Shown: positions 1-11,356 of the stretch, one piece after another | Layout: every line of letters begins with the position of its first letter | Numbering within the stretch: position 1 is the stretch's first letter | Assembly (NCBI GenBank): GCA_026182355.1 | Contig: JAPFBL010000006.1 | Span: forward strand, 6,786,501 to 6,850,500 | Length of the DNA stretch: 64,000 bases | Source: Hermatobates lingyangjiaoensis | Lineage: Eukaryota > Arthropoda > Insecta > Hemiptera > Hermatobatidae | Reading direction: 5' to 3' | Notes under the pieces: generated by a model | What the model was told of the DNA's origin: nothing | Seen by the model: only the letters and a program-made list of their open reading frames with translations | The model's database searches: none | Position numbers and translations under genes: made by a program

Positions 1-74
1 TATCAGCAGCACTATGTGGCGCTACACTCAGTCCGGTATCCCGCTGCACTTCACCGCTTACTACCATAAATACC

Positions 75-101
<27 letters not shown>

Positions 102-107
<6 letters not shown>

Positions 108-250
108 GTTCAAACCACAATAAGAAATGGGAAAACAAGACTAAGATCTTTCAACCGTAACAAGCGGTCTTCGTCACATGGGTTTTTGACTCTGACGAAG
201 ACCGCTTAGTCTTAGTCTTGTTTTCCCATTTCTTATAATGGTTTGGTCAT

Positions 251-251
<1 letters not shown>
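102..251. repeat. Fold-back element, family A, copy 1
   Basis: Two arms face each other. The left arm runs from TTCAAACCACAATAAG to the GCGGTCTTCGTCA block; the right arm is its reverse complement and ends in TAATGGTTTGGTCATTGA. The left arm, read on the minus strand, keeps a degraded TGACGA plus GAAAGATC core like the other family A copies. The right arm has lost the segment containing GAAA. (TA)n tracts lie immediately on both sides. Confidence 0.75.

Positions 252-338
<87 letters not shown>
252..338. repeat. (TA)n microsatellite
   Basis: Uninterrupted TA dinucleotides of about 87 bp lie directly against the end of the family A arm. Read as protein they give Ile-Tyr repeats, so open frames through this tract are not genes. 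Confidence 0.97.
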
Positions 339-342
<4 letters not shown>

Positions 343-364
343 TGTAAAAAGAATACCACTGGCT

Positions 365-775
365 GGAACTTACCTGTTTATAAGTTTCTTAAGTTTACTA
401 GATAACGTTTTTGTTACTTCATCCACATTACAGATATAATATACTTCCAAGTATCAACTGTCACCAGTCATTATCAAAACATGAATGCGTTTCAAAATGG
501 ATATTACCATTATATGGTAATAATGCATATTTATGGTAATGGTAATAATATCGTAATTATATGGTAGACGATGAAATATAACCTTTAAACGTACTATACT
601 TTCAGTATATAAATGTACTCTCTATTTTGAACCTCCTTCATGCTTGATGGCTGGTGACAGTTCAAATACGTATGTTGACAATTGAAGTGTATGATATAGT
701 GTGGATGTAGTAATAAGTACGTCATTTAAGAACTTGAGAAACTTATAAAGAAACAAGTTTCAACCAACTATGGTG
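365..775. repeat. Inverted pair of PLE-terminal-like sequences
   Basis: Bases 365-490 and 640-775 are diverged reverse complements of each other. Shared blocks include TATAAGTTTCTTAAGTT, TTACTTCATCCACA and AACTGTCACCAG. The left copy also resembles the Penelope-type terminal repeats at 39500-39700 and 54340-54500, with the same order of 'acctgtttcttaacaag', 'aacact', 'cttcatctacac' and 'agtata'. I read it as an old fold-back made of two PLE ends. The spacer around 490-640 is AT-rich with TATGGTAAT repeats. Confidence 0.5.
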
Positions 776-823
776 ATCTCTTTTTTGGTAGTATTTATAT
801 GCAGGATACTAAAATATATATTT

Positions 824-1055
824 ATGTTCAAACCTCAATAAGAAATAGAGAAAAAGACCAAGATCTTTCAACTGTAACAAGTGGTCTTCGTCAGAGTCAA
901 AAACCCAACTGACGTTTTGGGTTTTTGGGTTGGGTTTTCAGTTGGTTTTTTGATTCTGACGAAGACCGCCTGCTACGGTTGAAAGATTTTCGTTTTTTTT
1001 TCCATTTCCTATTGTGGTTTGAACATTGATTGTTGTTTCACGTGTATACTGTTAA
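824..1055. repeat. Fold-back element, family A, copy 2
   Basis: A palindromic element with about 90-bp arms. The centre contains GGGTTTTTGGGTTGGG. The right arm has CTGACGA at 956-962, a hairpin, and GAAAGATT from 981. The left arm has the same core on the minus strand (CTGACGA at 894 to 888, GAAA at 869 to 866). It ends in the family A tail 'cattgattgttgtttcacgtg' and runs into (TA)n at 1061-1078. Confidence 0.8.
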
Positions 1056-1081
1056 ATCTTTATATATATATATATATAACT

Positions 1082-1500
1082 TTAAATTACACAAAGCACG
1101 ACACAGAAAAGAGAATACAAAGAAAACTTACAGAATTCAATATTTCGAACTGTTGTTCGTCATCAGGAGAGTAGACTAGAAGAGAGGACGAAGTGAGAGA
1201 GATCTCCCCACGTCGAAGAACGGAGCACGAATGAAGAAATAAAGAGTCAACCGAAGAGAGCAGCACTAGCGTAAAAAAGGAGCTAGGCACTAAACGTCGG
1301 AGAACGGAGAAAGCAAAAACAATAGATAAAATTATAAAATTAAAAATTATAAAAAAGGAAATAATAATAAAAAATAAAAAAAATAAAAATAAAAAAATAA
1401 AAAAATAAAAATATATATATAATAAAAAAGGAAAAAAATAATAAAATAAAAAAATATATATATGAATATGAATATATAAGTTAAAAATAAAAGGAAAAAC
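1082..1500. repeat. Family E arm followed by an A-rich body
   Basis: Bases 1082-1180 are a left arm of family E: a stretch ending in AAAACTTACAGAATTC, then ATATTTCGAAC, TTCGTCATCAGGAGAG. The minus strand carries CTGATGACGAA and GAAATAT, the hammerhead-like core of this family. Bases 1300-1500 are a long A-rich run of AAATA-type units, also found behind family E arms near 35140, 41650 and 46640. The short open frame on the minus strand looks like chance. Confidence 0.55.
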
Positions 1501-1747
1501 AAATAAAAGTTAACGCTTCTGATTTAAACCGGGATCTGATCGGGCCCCCAATAACCATATGTGGGCCTCCTCAGACGCTCTTAATGTCAAACTACGGTCA
1601 TCAGTGGTCACTAGCTTAATGACTTGAACAGTAAAGCAGTCATTAAAAGAAAGGTTATGGCTGTTGGCATGGATAGCTACAGGAAGCTGTTTGCGCTGAC
1701 CAACCGAAGCTCTATGGTTGTTCAAACGCTCATTGAGCTTGGTAGAA
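1501..1747. other. Unassigned segment with a weak match to 19620-19740
   Basis: It has a higher GC content than its surroundings. Its 1505-1600 part resembles 19630-19720 in base order (aggagactaata..., cttctgaagctct..., aatgtcaaac/aagtgacat), and both follow an A-rich tract. It may be part of the same repeat as the family E body. No protein homology is recognisable. Confidence 0.25.
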
Positions 1748-1756
1748 GTATATATA

Positions 1757-1790
<34 letters not shown>

Positions 1791-2021
1791 TTCACTCAAA
1801 ATTCGAAAAAAAACGATCCAAACTGGACGCAAATCAGCTCATAAACGAAGAAAAGCAACACACAGAGAAAGAGACACACTTACAAACTCAAATTTTTGGA
1901 TGATCCGTCTTCAGAAGAGAATAGAAAGGGTGACCAAACTACAAAGCTACAAGCATGCAAAGTTGCTTGGTCGCTCTTTCTATTTTCTCCTGAAGACGGA
2001 TATATATATATATATATATAT
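1748..2021. repeat. Fold-back element, family D, copy 1, with (TA)n at both ends
   Basis: The left arm runs from TCACTCAAAATTCG through ACACACTTACAAACTC to CCGTCTTCAGAAGAG; the right arm starts near GCTTGGTCGCTCTTTC and ends in CTCCTGAAGACGGAT. The minus strand of the left arm has CTGAAGA, a GGATCATCC hairpin and AAAAATTTGAG. The right arm stops inside the same motif, where GACGGAT turns into (TA)n at about 1999-2021. A second TA tract is at 1749-1790. An open frame across the region is made of these repeats. Confidence 0.7.
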
Positions 2022-2199
2022 AAATGGATATAAGTCACACAGTTCATAGAACACAGTAATCAGAATCTCACAGTTGAAGTGTGACTCCGATCAAGGTCAG
2101 TTATTTTGGTCAAAAGGTCCTAGACCCATTTCTGATTTTATTGCTGAGGTTTAGAAGTTGATTTTTATTTCCCCTGTTCAGAAATTTCATTATGTATAT

Positions 2200-2530
2200 A
2201 TTACTAAAATAAACGCAAGACTCTGTCAGTATTCGAGGATAAGATCAACTCTGAAATTCCGACGTTTCCTTTTTTTTATTTAAAACCTTATCGTTATTAT
2301 ATAAAAGTTATAAAATGTTATAGTTATGGAGGACTAGGAATGTTAGCCTCATAAAACCTTGCTTTACTAAAAGGACCCACTGGTAGGTTTTGTAAGGTTA
2401 ATTTGCTAGTTCTCCAGTAATGTAAAATGTAATTTTTTTATTATTCAATAAATTCTTACTTCTGCCTATTAAAAAGTTTTTAAATAAAACTCAAATCGTG
2501 GGCATTGGAGAGGTTGATTTGGACCTGGAA
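2200..2530. repeat. Fold-back element, family C, copy 1
   Basis: The left arm (about 2235-2290) has GATCAACTCTG, CCGACGTTTCC and ATTTAAAACCTT. The right arm (about 2458-2525) has TTCTGCCTATTAAAAAG, TTAAATAAAACTC and GAGAGGTTGATTTGGACCTG. These match the arms of the long palindrome at 36726-37046. The inner part shares AGTAATGTAAAA with the copy at 40025-40275. Confidence 0.55.
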
Positions 2531-3725
2531 ATCTGAATGATTTCCGATTTTACACCAACACAATGCAGATATAATGAAATTCAGGGAACTGAAAACATGT
2601 ATATATTGAAACATTTCTAAATGAATTTATTGTATAATCAGTATATTATAGTTAGAATAATGCAAACATCTTACAATAAACGATAACTATTATTGGTTTT
2701 AGTGATTGAGATTGTTATGATATAACAATTAGTACATAATAAGCTTGTTATTATGTTTGATAATAATCAGTCCAATTCTGCATTCTAAGTCCTTTGACTG
2801 CAAATGCGGAGTCAACTATAGCATGTGCTATAGTTGAAATGTCTGGCATTCCTAAACGCAGTGCTTTTCAAACGAGCAAGTTTTCCTTTCTAACCATGTT
2901 GTAATTCGTTACCCAATAGGAAGGATCGAAGATATGTTTGATTATACAGAATCGGCCTCCTTCCCGTGTCGCATGGCTCTGAGGACTGGCACGTCGCGAT
3001 AACATCAATTGATCAGCTACGCCTTTTCTCAAAGCGACATCTCCCATTTGGTGTAGCCAATTGGGTCCATGGAATAGTTTTGGCTTTCATTTTTTATCCC
3101 TAGTTTTTGCTGTTCCTCTTTGATGGCCTATATTTGAGTTAGGCAGATGCATCCTTTCTCAATCGTACGTTCGTAATTGCTGATCACTGCTCTCTTTGGA
3201 CATACAGTTGACATGTATGTTTGGTAACATGTGAAAGCATCGGTTACCTATACTCAGTGCTGTAAAACTCGGAGGAAGGACTCTTCCCTCGAGGGAGGTA
3301 AAATATAGGAAATAGCAAGTAAAGTCCAACAAAGCTCTGGAATGGTATGCAGAAATATAATTTGTTACTAATCCTTGAGTTACGGCCAGTGTATTTTAGA
3401 TTGCAATGATTAATCTTACAGTATTTTGATCTCAAGAGTTCAGTATATGGAATTTGATGCAGGCTTTATCATTGCTGGAGATTAGCGTTCGTACGAAGAA
3501 CTTTGGCAAAGGAGTTCAGACGTTGCTTCTCCACATTTCTCCCTAAAAAATGAGCTAAAATATATTGCTAACGTCTATAATTTTTGTTACTGTTTTATTG
3601 CCCGTTCATAATGCATATCAATTCAAAACGCCAATCTTTTGTACTCGCACCGGCAAAATTATCATTTGTAGCAGCAAACAATTGTCAAAGGAAGTTATTC
3701 ACTATACCTGGTGCTAAAATGATAG
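2531..3725. other. No recognised feature
   Basis: AT-rich sequence without a coding signal or a repeat match elsewhere in the window, apart from one short perfect hairpin listed separately. Confidence 0.5.
2812..2837. repeat. Perfect hairpin
   Basis: TCAACTATAGCA and its exact reverse complement TGCTATAGTTGA are separated by TG. A 12-bp perfect stem with a 2-base centre is unusual but has no assigned role. Confidence 0.7.
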
Positions 3726-3953
3726 GTGGAATTCAATAAACATCGGAATTTATGTCATGCTGGACAGTATGAGATGGAAGGAGCAAATCATACGGTCCTC
3801 CGGATGGTAAGGAGTGTCCACGACGCTGCCTCGGCAGTATTACACTGCCAAGAGCCCTTTAAAACATCTAACGTTTCTTCTTCTTCTTTATCATCATTTG
3901 TAACTTTCACTCCCGCTAATGCATCCTCTTTTTTCTTGATCTCTCGCAGGTAA
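3726..3953 (+). other. Weak candidate exon or chance open frame
   Basis: An open frame of 75 codons starting MEFNKHRN and ending LISRR. Two consensus splice donors lie in it: ATG|GTAAGG near 3807 and CGCAG|GTAAGA near 3948. A possible acceptor ends in GGACAG near 3768, so a mini-exon encoding YEMEGANHTVLRM is conceivable. The later part becomes Ser-rich from a CTT run. I recognise no protein family. It may be part of a larger gene or simply non-coding. Confidence 0.18.
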
Positions 3954-4079
3954 GAACTAAAACGAGATCTCCCATTTCCATTCACTTTCATTTATACATC
4001 TCATTTTCAGTTTTGTATAAATAAGGAAAGATATTTATAGATTTACTGTATCAGCAAAGGTAAAGTAATTATAGAATTA

Positions 4080-4720
4080 ATAATGTAAATTATGAACACT
4101 CATTCTATATTGCATTAAATCACTAATCTTCGACCGAACAGAGGTAATTAATTACATCATTTATATGACTCCACAATTTATTAATCTAAATCATATTGAT
4201 ATGACTAATTAACAATTACTCATTACATGACAGTCGAATCCGGATTTAAATATACTAATCATTAAGAATTAATTAATTACATATAATTCGTATGACTAAT
4301 TCATAATTACTAATACTAAGTATTAGTTGCGCAACTATTCAAGGTTTTAATATGTTGATAATTATACATTATCAATATATTAATTAATTATAGAATATAT
4401 ATAAGTAATTCATAATTAATTATCACAATGAAGTATGAATGATAATTCATAAATTGTAATAGTGAGTAATTACTTGCACAATTGATACTGGATTTTGGAA
4501 TTTGTTCATCGTTTCTACTTAATTAAATAATTACAGGGTATTCATAATAGAGTGATTACTAATTATCTGTTATGCTTTAAATGTGCTTATCATTTTTGAT
4601 TTAATTGAGAAAATGGAATTAGTATGACTAAGGCTAATGGAATTTAGAAATGATAGATTATTTTGACTCTAATATATAATATAATAATACAATTATTATT
4701 ATATGATGAAATGATGTGAT
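4080..4720. repeat. AT-rich degenerate repeat tract
   Basis: Variations of TAATTAATTAC, CATATGACTAATT and TCATAATTA recur at irregular spacing. The tract at 9030-9480 is similar (for example GTGAGTAATTA in both). No unit length can be fixed by eye. Confidence 0.4.
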
Positions 4721-6265
4721 AGCATATATATTATACACGTATGATGGTTGTTATAGTTTGTTAAACATAAAGAAGTTGCCTACTTTTGGCGATAATCATT
4801 ACATTTTTAAAATAGTTATAATGATTACTTCGAAAAGTTCTGCGTTCTCATGTTGGAAGGTAATTAAGATGTTTTGAGACGTCATGCATCTTAATTAATG
4901 GAAGAAAACTTTGTGGAAAGTGTAACAGTCCTACTGGCATATTGTATTGTATTTCTTTTGGGAGATCTGATAAACTTAGTAATAACTTGTTAGATTTTAT
5001 GGACTAAGGCATTTACTACTTTCACATGGGGTTAGTTTTTATTTACCTGGATGTCATGCTCAACTGTATTTGGGGATTCACTATCACTTTTGATTTTATG
5101 TTCTTTATAATGGATACAAGTGGGAGGAGGATTTGAATTTTGATTCAAAAGACTGGTAGGAAAGCTGACTAGTATTCCCAAACCTCATCTCCATCTGGCG
5201 AAGTCATCGCACCACCATTGAATCTCATATAATTTAATACATAGGTACTGATTTTCATTAAATCATTTTGATTTTTTATTCATTATGATTAATAATAGAG
5301 ACGATAGGTTGCAGAATCCAAGTTGGGCTAACTTTAGAGGCTGACAACATACCTGTCCTTAATTTGCAGTCATTTACTTTTAATCCAAATTAAGAGGCAG
5401 CGAAGGATTAGAGGACTGTTTGTTGTGTGGTGTCTTAAACCCTTGGTGTCCAAGTACCTAAGTATTTTATCCCTGCTGTGTGCTGAGTTTCCAGATAGAT
5501 TACTATTTACGGGTGGAAAGAGATAAGGGGTTCTTTACTTATTAGGGGTACCTCTCAGTTACGTCCTTACATTGTCTCTGGGTAACGGATATGTTCTTAT
5601 CCATGATCTTATACTAACGACTAACTGCCATTTTATTTCTCTACAACTAAAAAGAAATTTACGAGAAATGACTAGAGTTCTGGAATTTCATTGTATGCTA
5701 GCTTTTATTTGATTGTTTAACTCCAAGCAATTTCTTTTCACTTGAGATATAGCATAAGTACTGTACAATATAGAAATGATAATACACGTATACGTATAGG
5801 TGTGTCACGTAATATGGAAGATTTTCCTTAAAAAAATTATACTTTTAAGACTACTTTACCATTGTGATCACTTTGCGACCCATACTATCATTGTGCACCC
5901 TGCCAATGAACTAAATCGCTAATTACTACTTGAAGAGTTCTCTGTTTACAACTAAATAAAAAATAAAACAAATAGCAAACTGATAACAAAATATTTTGAT
6001 TAAAAAAAATGTAAAGCAAGTTAATTTGAGTAAAATGTAGTGTATTTTACACATAAACAAAAAATCTGTAGAGCTGATTGTTATTGTAATGTTTTGTTTA
6101 CCTGTGTGAAGATGGGGTGGTCAGTTAATATAATTACAGGTGGTGTTGGGTTAAATAGGGATACATATAAACGTATTATGTCTGTAGAGTAGCCCAACAG
6201 CAGTACTATTCGCTTTAGTTTGTAATGGCTAGTATTATTGGAATAGTTAACCTCTATAAAGGAAT
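4721..6265. other. No recognised feature
   Basis: AT-rich sequence with scattered stops in all frames. Nothing matches other parts of the window. Confidence 0.5.
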
Positions 6266-6269
6266 TGAG

Positions 6270-6827
6270 CTCTAACGTTTTCAGCTGAAAAATGGTCCTT
6301 ACACTGCTACGGATACAGAATAGGGTCACTGCACTGGGTAGCTGGACATACAGTAATGAAAAGAAATAAACGTGCGGACCCTGTGGCAAGGAAAGGCTGC
6401 AGACCATTCAGTGGCATTGGACTACTGAAGAATCAGCATTGCACACTATTAAAGAAATCTTTAGGAAAGAAGATTGGGCATGAAGAGAAAAGTATTAGAA
6501 GTCCCTTCAAGCACATGGAGAGTCCATAATCTTTCGACAAGTTTGAAACAAAGCATCCTTTGGATTTCTGAAAGGGAACAGGAATAGTCTATGAATCTGA
6601 CAAGTGTCTTGTCTAGTCAATGGTAAACTCAATGGCTACGTAGATATTGAGCTTTGCTGGGGATAATAGTCTAGGTGTAGTCTCCAAAGAAGCAGAGAAT
6701 CACCTACACACTTGCTAACGGACTGTGATGTCAACATCTTTCGCAGAAGCAAATGTTTAGAGACATCTAACAAACCCTTAGAAAACTCATACCTTGGGGT
6801 AGGGACGAGTGTTGCTCCTTTTTAAAG
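6270..6827 (+). pseudogene. Decayed non-LTR retrotransposon, RNase H region
   Basis: From about 6336 one frame reads HWVAGHTVMKRNKRADPVARKG, which fits the C-terminal part of a LINE RNase H domain (WVPGH...GNE.AD.LA..G). About 370 bases later, near 6690, another frame reads LQRSRESPTHLLTDCDV. This corresponds to the Cys-rich tail of such polyproteins (C..E.ETP.HLL..C). Stops and at least two frameshifts separate the parts, and no reverse transcriptase is seen upstream. I infer an old I-, R1- or LOA-type LINE. Coordinates are approximate because the ends have decayed. Confidence 0.6.
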
Positions 6828-8411
6828 GAATTAAAACTCAGTGTTGTAAATTAGCTAACATTAAAGGGAGATACAACATTTTGCGGACTCAGTATTATAC
6901 CCCAACTGATAATAATGGCAAGTGGGCAGATAGCAAGTGTAGTATTTACAGTGACTCCGTTGGAAGGAAAGACAACCTTCCGGTTCCTTGAGTATGCAAA
7001 TACTGTCGTTTGGCTTTTTCCCCGGGTGGACCACTGCGCGCTGTGCGATGACGCAACACTTTTCTTTCCACTAGGTGGAGTCTCATGAGCCCCGCCAGGC
7101 CATGGGGAGAGGGAGGGGTGCTGGGAAAAAGAAAGGCATTTGAATGATGACTAGCTCTTGCTAGCGCTCCAGTTGGGGGTTAATAGTTTCCGCTGTGGCC
7201 TTCGAGAAAGTTTCCCTTCCAAAGTCGCCTTTATGATCTCTTGCTTGGTGCAAACCACCTCATTAGGCAGCTTAATCTAGCCCTCCTCCCTACCCCCACT
7301 CCTCCACACCGCTTAGCATCAAGAAAGCATCATTACTGAATATTCAATTTTAGAACAAAGTTGCTTTTACCGCGTTGTAAAATTAATTATTTTTAATAGC
7401 TGTCGAAAGTTAGTGGAATATATGAAAATATTACTACACCAGCCCACTTAACTTTGCTCAAAATTAATCATAATTTATTTTGACAGATTTTTTTTTTAAT
7501 TATTGGTGTACCTTATTATTATTTCAGTATTAACTATAATATAATGTAACTGGTAACCGAATGTGTGCTTTCAGGTTTTACTGAAATTCACTTGCGTTTG
7601 ATATATTTTAGCCTAAATACATTACTATACATGTGTTATGCGTTTTAAAACTTAAGAGTTTTACAGGTTTAGAAGTAAACATGATCTGAAAAGTTATCTA
7701 CAGAAAACTTTTCAAGACACCAATTTGGTTCATTGTTAGTCTCCACAGAGGGAGTACGGTCTGTTAAAGTGATCGAATATGATTCAAAAACGCCATTTGT
7801 TGTCAATAACGCGCGTATTACGTTGTACGCAACGTATAATAACACCTATAATAATTAATTGAAACATTTCCAAGTAGCCTTGTACATTTAGCTTCACAGT
7901 ATGCGCAGTTAAGAGAGTGAGTCTGAAAACCTTTGGAGGAGTCTGATGACAAACAGACAGTCAGTCAAGCCGTAATTAGCAATTATAAATAGCTCATACA
8001 AATTCCATTTGTAAATGGTTTGCTATTCAAATGTTTCGTTTGTCTAGGTAATTATTCACAATTGGTAATTATAAATTACTTATGCAAATTTTATTGGGGT
8101 GAAACCATATGTCTGTCTGCTTACTATGCATTCCCAAAGACTATTAACCCTGATGAAATTTTACATGTTACTAGGTTGACCCTGGAAAGTGGGTCAGAAC
8201 GTTAACATCACAGTGAAAACACATATAATACTTTTTCCGCCTTTACTGCTGTTCGTATGCATTCTGTTACCCACTTACTAGTCGGTGGAAGTTTTTATCT
8301 AAAAATAATTATAAAAAACTTTGATTAACACAACACATATTTTCATTGGCATTTTTGTTATCTTCCAAATCTTCAAGAGTTTATGTTAAAGAGTTTAAAT
8401 GATAATCCAAA
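6828..8411. other. Unassigned; GC-richer island at about 6985-7330
   Basis: The island has more CpG than its flanks, an octamer-like ATGCAAAT (6994-7001) and a TGACGCAA box near 7049. This could be a regulatory element or an unrecognised repeat. The remainder is AT-rich and featureless. Confidence 0.3.
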
Positions 8412-8736
8412 GGGGACAGGTTAGCTCAGTGGTTAACGTACTCGCCTCTGAACTGATAGGACCGGCGTTCGATCCCCACCTGGCCCTCGATTTATTTATG
8501 TAGGAGGTGAATAAATCTGAGCTCGTGGTCCCTCAGAGAAGGACGTTAAACCGTCGGCCCCGAGCTTGTACGATATCAGGTACTCGTTAAAGATCCCTAC
8601 TCTAAATACTCTTAAATTAGGCAAAATTTAGGATTCCACTGTAGAATCAATGTTCATTGTGTGGTATCACAAAGGGCCAATGCTCGGCCTACGTGTGTTC
8701 CCTTGTGGGACTACTACTGCAACCTAACCTAACCTA
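8412..8736 (+). mobile_element. tRNA-derived SINE, family 1, full-length copy
   Basis: The head carries a polymerase III A box (TTAGCTCAGTGGTTAACG, 8421-8438) and a B box (GCGTTCGATCCCC, 8465-8477). The outer bases GGGACAGG and CCTGGCCC almost pair like an acceptor stem, but the anticodon stem does not, so this is not a tRNA gene. The body contains GGACGTTAAACCGTCGG and AAATTTAGGATTCCACTG. The 3' end is CCTAA repeats at 8713-8733. Copies at 11090 and 59275 confirm the family. A SINE of this kind depends on a LINE for reverse transcription. Confidence 0.88.
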
Positions 8737-9685
8737 GATGATGAACCAAATAGAAAACTATTGGTAATATCTCTTCTTAGTGAATTAAAGAAGAAAAAGA
8801 GAGATTTAAAATAATTCTCTACAGGTGGAGAAATAAGACTATCAATAATAGTGTGATAATATCAAGTGAAACTTGATACGTGCTACGTAGTAAAACTGTC
8901 CAACTGCAGAGTAACGACGAGCAAACTTCAGTCCAAAACTGAAACAGTTAAGAATTTTACTTAAGACCCCTCATTAGGTGTATAGGGCGTGATGCATCAT
9001 TGCAAGTAATACACTAATCTACCCACAGCGATGCTAAACAGGTAATTATAACTTATCATGCTCTTTCGATGTGCATGTTATTGTGAATAATTATTAATTA
9101 TATATTAATTGTATAAGTGGGTTGGGTTAATCATTTATAGAAATCAGCATATTTATGGCCTGATTCTAATTTGCAAGTCATTCCTGCTAATTAACAATTG
9201 TACACAGGTATAGCAGTTTTATTTGGACTAATTAACCCATTCATTCATATAGGTCTCATTAATTAATCAGTAATCATCAATCTTAATTCTAAATGATTAA
9301 CATATTTAAATCTCGATTCGACTGTGCATATAGTGAGTAATTATAACTTACTTATATATGTGTCATTTGGATTTGTAAACTGTGAGATATATAAAGGACT
9401 CAGTTTATTGCATCAGTCTGATAGAAGATTAAGATGTAATGCAATATGGAGTGAGTGACTCATGGTTTAATTTAATTATATTGATTCTGTAGCCATTAGG
9501 TAAGTTTTCAAAAACTTGTTGATATTTATGTAATTTTGAAAATAATTATATTTTCATTGTTAGTTAAACAAAATTTGTGTTGAATATTTTGTAGAGTATG
9601 TTCTTAATTCTAAGTGATTAAGATAAAAGAAAATGAATTAATGAGAGTGAAAGTTACAAATGAGGAAGAAGAGGTGGCTAGATGT
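8737..9685. other. No gene; AT-rich degenerate repeats at 9030-9480
   Basis: The 9030-9480 part repeats TAATTATAACTTA and TTAATTAAT motifs and resembles 4080-4720. Nothing else is recognisable. Confidence 0.45.
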
Positions 9686-9689
9686 GCGC

Positions 9690-10424
9690 TTTGGCAGGAT
9701 TGTAATGCGAATGACGGGACCTACCTTGATCAAATTTCTCACTGGCTCAGTAGCTGGAAACTTGAAGTCAATCCAGCAAAAAGTATCCACATACAATTCA
9801 GTAAAGGGACACCCAAGCAACCTCCCCCCGTCTTTATTAGTCGCCAGTTAATACCTTACAGATCCCAGGCCAAATACCTGGGAATAATAATTGACAGCAG
9901 GTTCACGTTCAAACACCATCTGAAAAATAGATATAAATTGGATCTGGCACTAATGTCAAATTTATATCCTATCCTGAAGTCGAAGAATACTCCACAGGTA
10001 GTAAAGGACCTCATTTATAAGGTGGTAATTAGGGCTAGCATGACTTATGGATGCTCGACCTGGTTACAAGCTGCAAGAACTAATAAAACACTTATACAGA
10101 TAGTCCAGAATAAATGCGCACGTCTTATGGCTGGGGCACCTTGGTATGCCAGAAATGTGGATATTCAAAGAGACCTCAGGTTAGAAACAATTCACGAGTA
10201 GACTGGGACCAATGAGGACACGAAAATTCCAACCCATCCAAACCCCCTTATCCAAAGCCTATCCCAAATAATTCCCCAAACACATCCACATTAGAAGCTG
10301 TATTAAAATAGAAGGCCAAACCCTTGAAAAAGACTAACAAAACACGACACAATGAGACCAGACGACCACGAAAATGACGTAAACAGACGAACTACATAAT
10401 TAATAAAAAAAAAAAAAAAAAAAA
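9690..10424 (+). pseudogene. 5'-truncated Jockey-like LINE, C-terminal ORF2 with poly-A tail
   Basis: The frame up to 10201 contains the end of a reverse transcriptase: SSWKLEVNPAKSIHIQFS (palm/thumb), then YLGIIIDSRFTFKHHL. The typical Jockey-clade C-terminus follows, with MTYGCSTWLQAA, NKCARLMAGAPWYARN and DIQRDLRLETIHE. The catalytic YADD region is absent, so the copy is 5'-truncated, starting near 9690. A TAG stop at 10199 interrupts the frame, which otherwise continues to THPNPLIQSL and a natural stop near 10291. A short 3' UTR leads to a 20-base poly-A at 10405-10424. It is inactive. Intact relatives could have mobilised the SINEs, but this is inference. Confidence 0.85.
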
Positions 10425-11085
10425 GTACAGACATTTACTTACTGACCTCACCACCACAGCAGGACAATAATTCAGCAGTAGTAGGTTCGTGACCTGGAAC
10501 TGCTAATACAACGTGCACAACAGTGCACGGAAAGAATCGTTGGTCGTTGGTCGTTGGTATGACGGGACTGCGTTGCAGTTGGCTTTCATCGTTATATTCC
10601 CTGATGCACTTGGCCAGACTGAAGCCTTAGGTCACCATGATGAACCCTTGGCAGTTGTACATTGGCGAATTTGTTATTGGGGGGTTACAGCTTAATTTAC
10701 TATTGACTGTTTAGTAAGTAGAAATAAAAGTAATAGTTGTTAGGGAGGTCATTGACAATGTTAACAGGCCGTAGTGAAACTTATCCCTATTGCCAATAGT
10801 AAGTGTGGTAGTATGAAGAGGATTTTGAATAAGCCTAAGGGACACCAGTGGATTTTAGTCCCAAATCTGTGTAGTCCTAGTGGTAGTGGCGGTGGTGGAT
10901 TGGAAGGTGATTGACCTGGTAATGGACCAAACCCTGCATAGTACATGAAGTGGTGTGAGTAGAAGGCTGTTGACTATGCAAGCAGGCACTCCTGTTTGCC
11001 GACCCCACGTAGTAGTGGTAAGACAGACAAGGCTGACAGGTTTATTATTGTTTAAACCGATCCCATAGCGGGTGATAAGGTCAGC
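10425..11085. other. No gene; small hairpin and CGTTGGT triplication
   Basis: A perfect hairpin CGTGCAC-AACA-GTGCACG lies at 10512-10529. GTTGGTC-type units are repeated three times at 10535-10556. The rest is featureless. Confidence 0.5.
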
Positions 11086-11089
11086 CGTT

Positions 11090-11356
11090 TACCGGCTTTT
11101 TGTTTGATTGGTCATTTTACAGATTCTACATTGGGAGTCCTAAATTTTGTGTAACTCAAGTGCATTTTGAGTATGAACTTTTAACAAGTACCTGACATCG
11201 TACAGGCTCGGGACCGACGGCTTAATGTCCTCTCGGAGTGACGACGTACTCAGATTTATTCACTCCCCGCGTGAGTAAATCGAGGGCTATGTGGAGATCG
11301 AACCCCGGATTATCAGCCCAGAGGTGAGTATGTTCACCACTGAGTTAACCTGGCCG
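11090..11356 (-). mobile_element. tRNA-derived SINE, family 1, second copy
   Basis: On the minus strand the head reads CCAGGTTAACTCAGTGGTG (A box) and GGGGTTCGATCTCCAC (B box). The body has GGACATTAAGCCGTCGG, ACGATGTCAGGTACTTGTT and AAATTTAGGACTCCCAATG. It is collinear with the 8412-8736 copy but diverged and without a clear CCTAA tail. Confidence 0.85.

Noticed and set aside
174..359. Open frames rich in Ile-Tyr repeats here and at 1624, 33618, 36244, 52725, 63230
   Set aside because: They are (TA)n microsatellites read in frame; only the non-repeat part at 52725-52890 has content.
8413..8487. tRNA gene
   Set aside because: A and B boxes are good but the anticodon stem does not pair, and the sequence continues into a SINE body shared with two other copies.
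8713..8733. Interstitial telomere
   Set aside because: Only about four CCTAA units, and they form the tail of a SINE.
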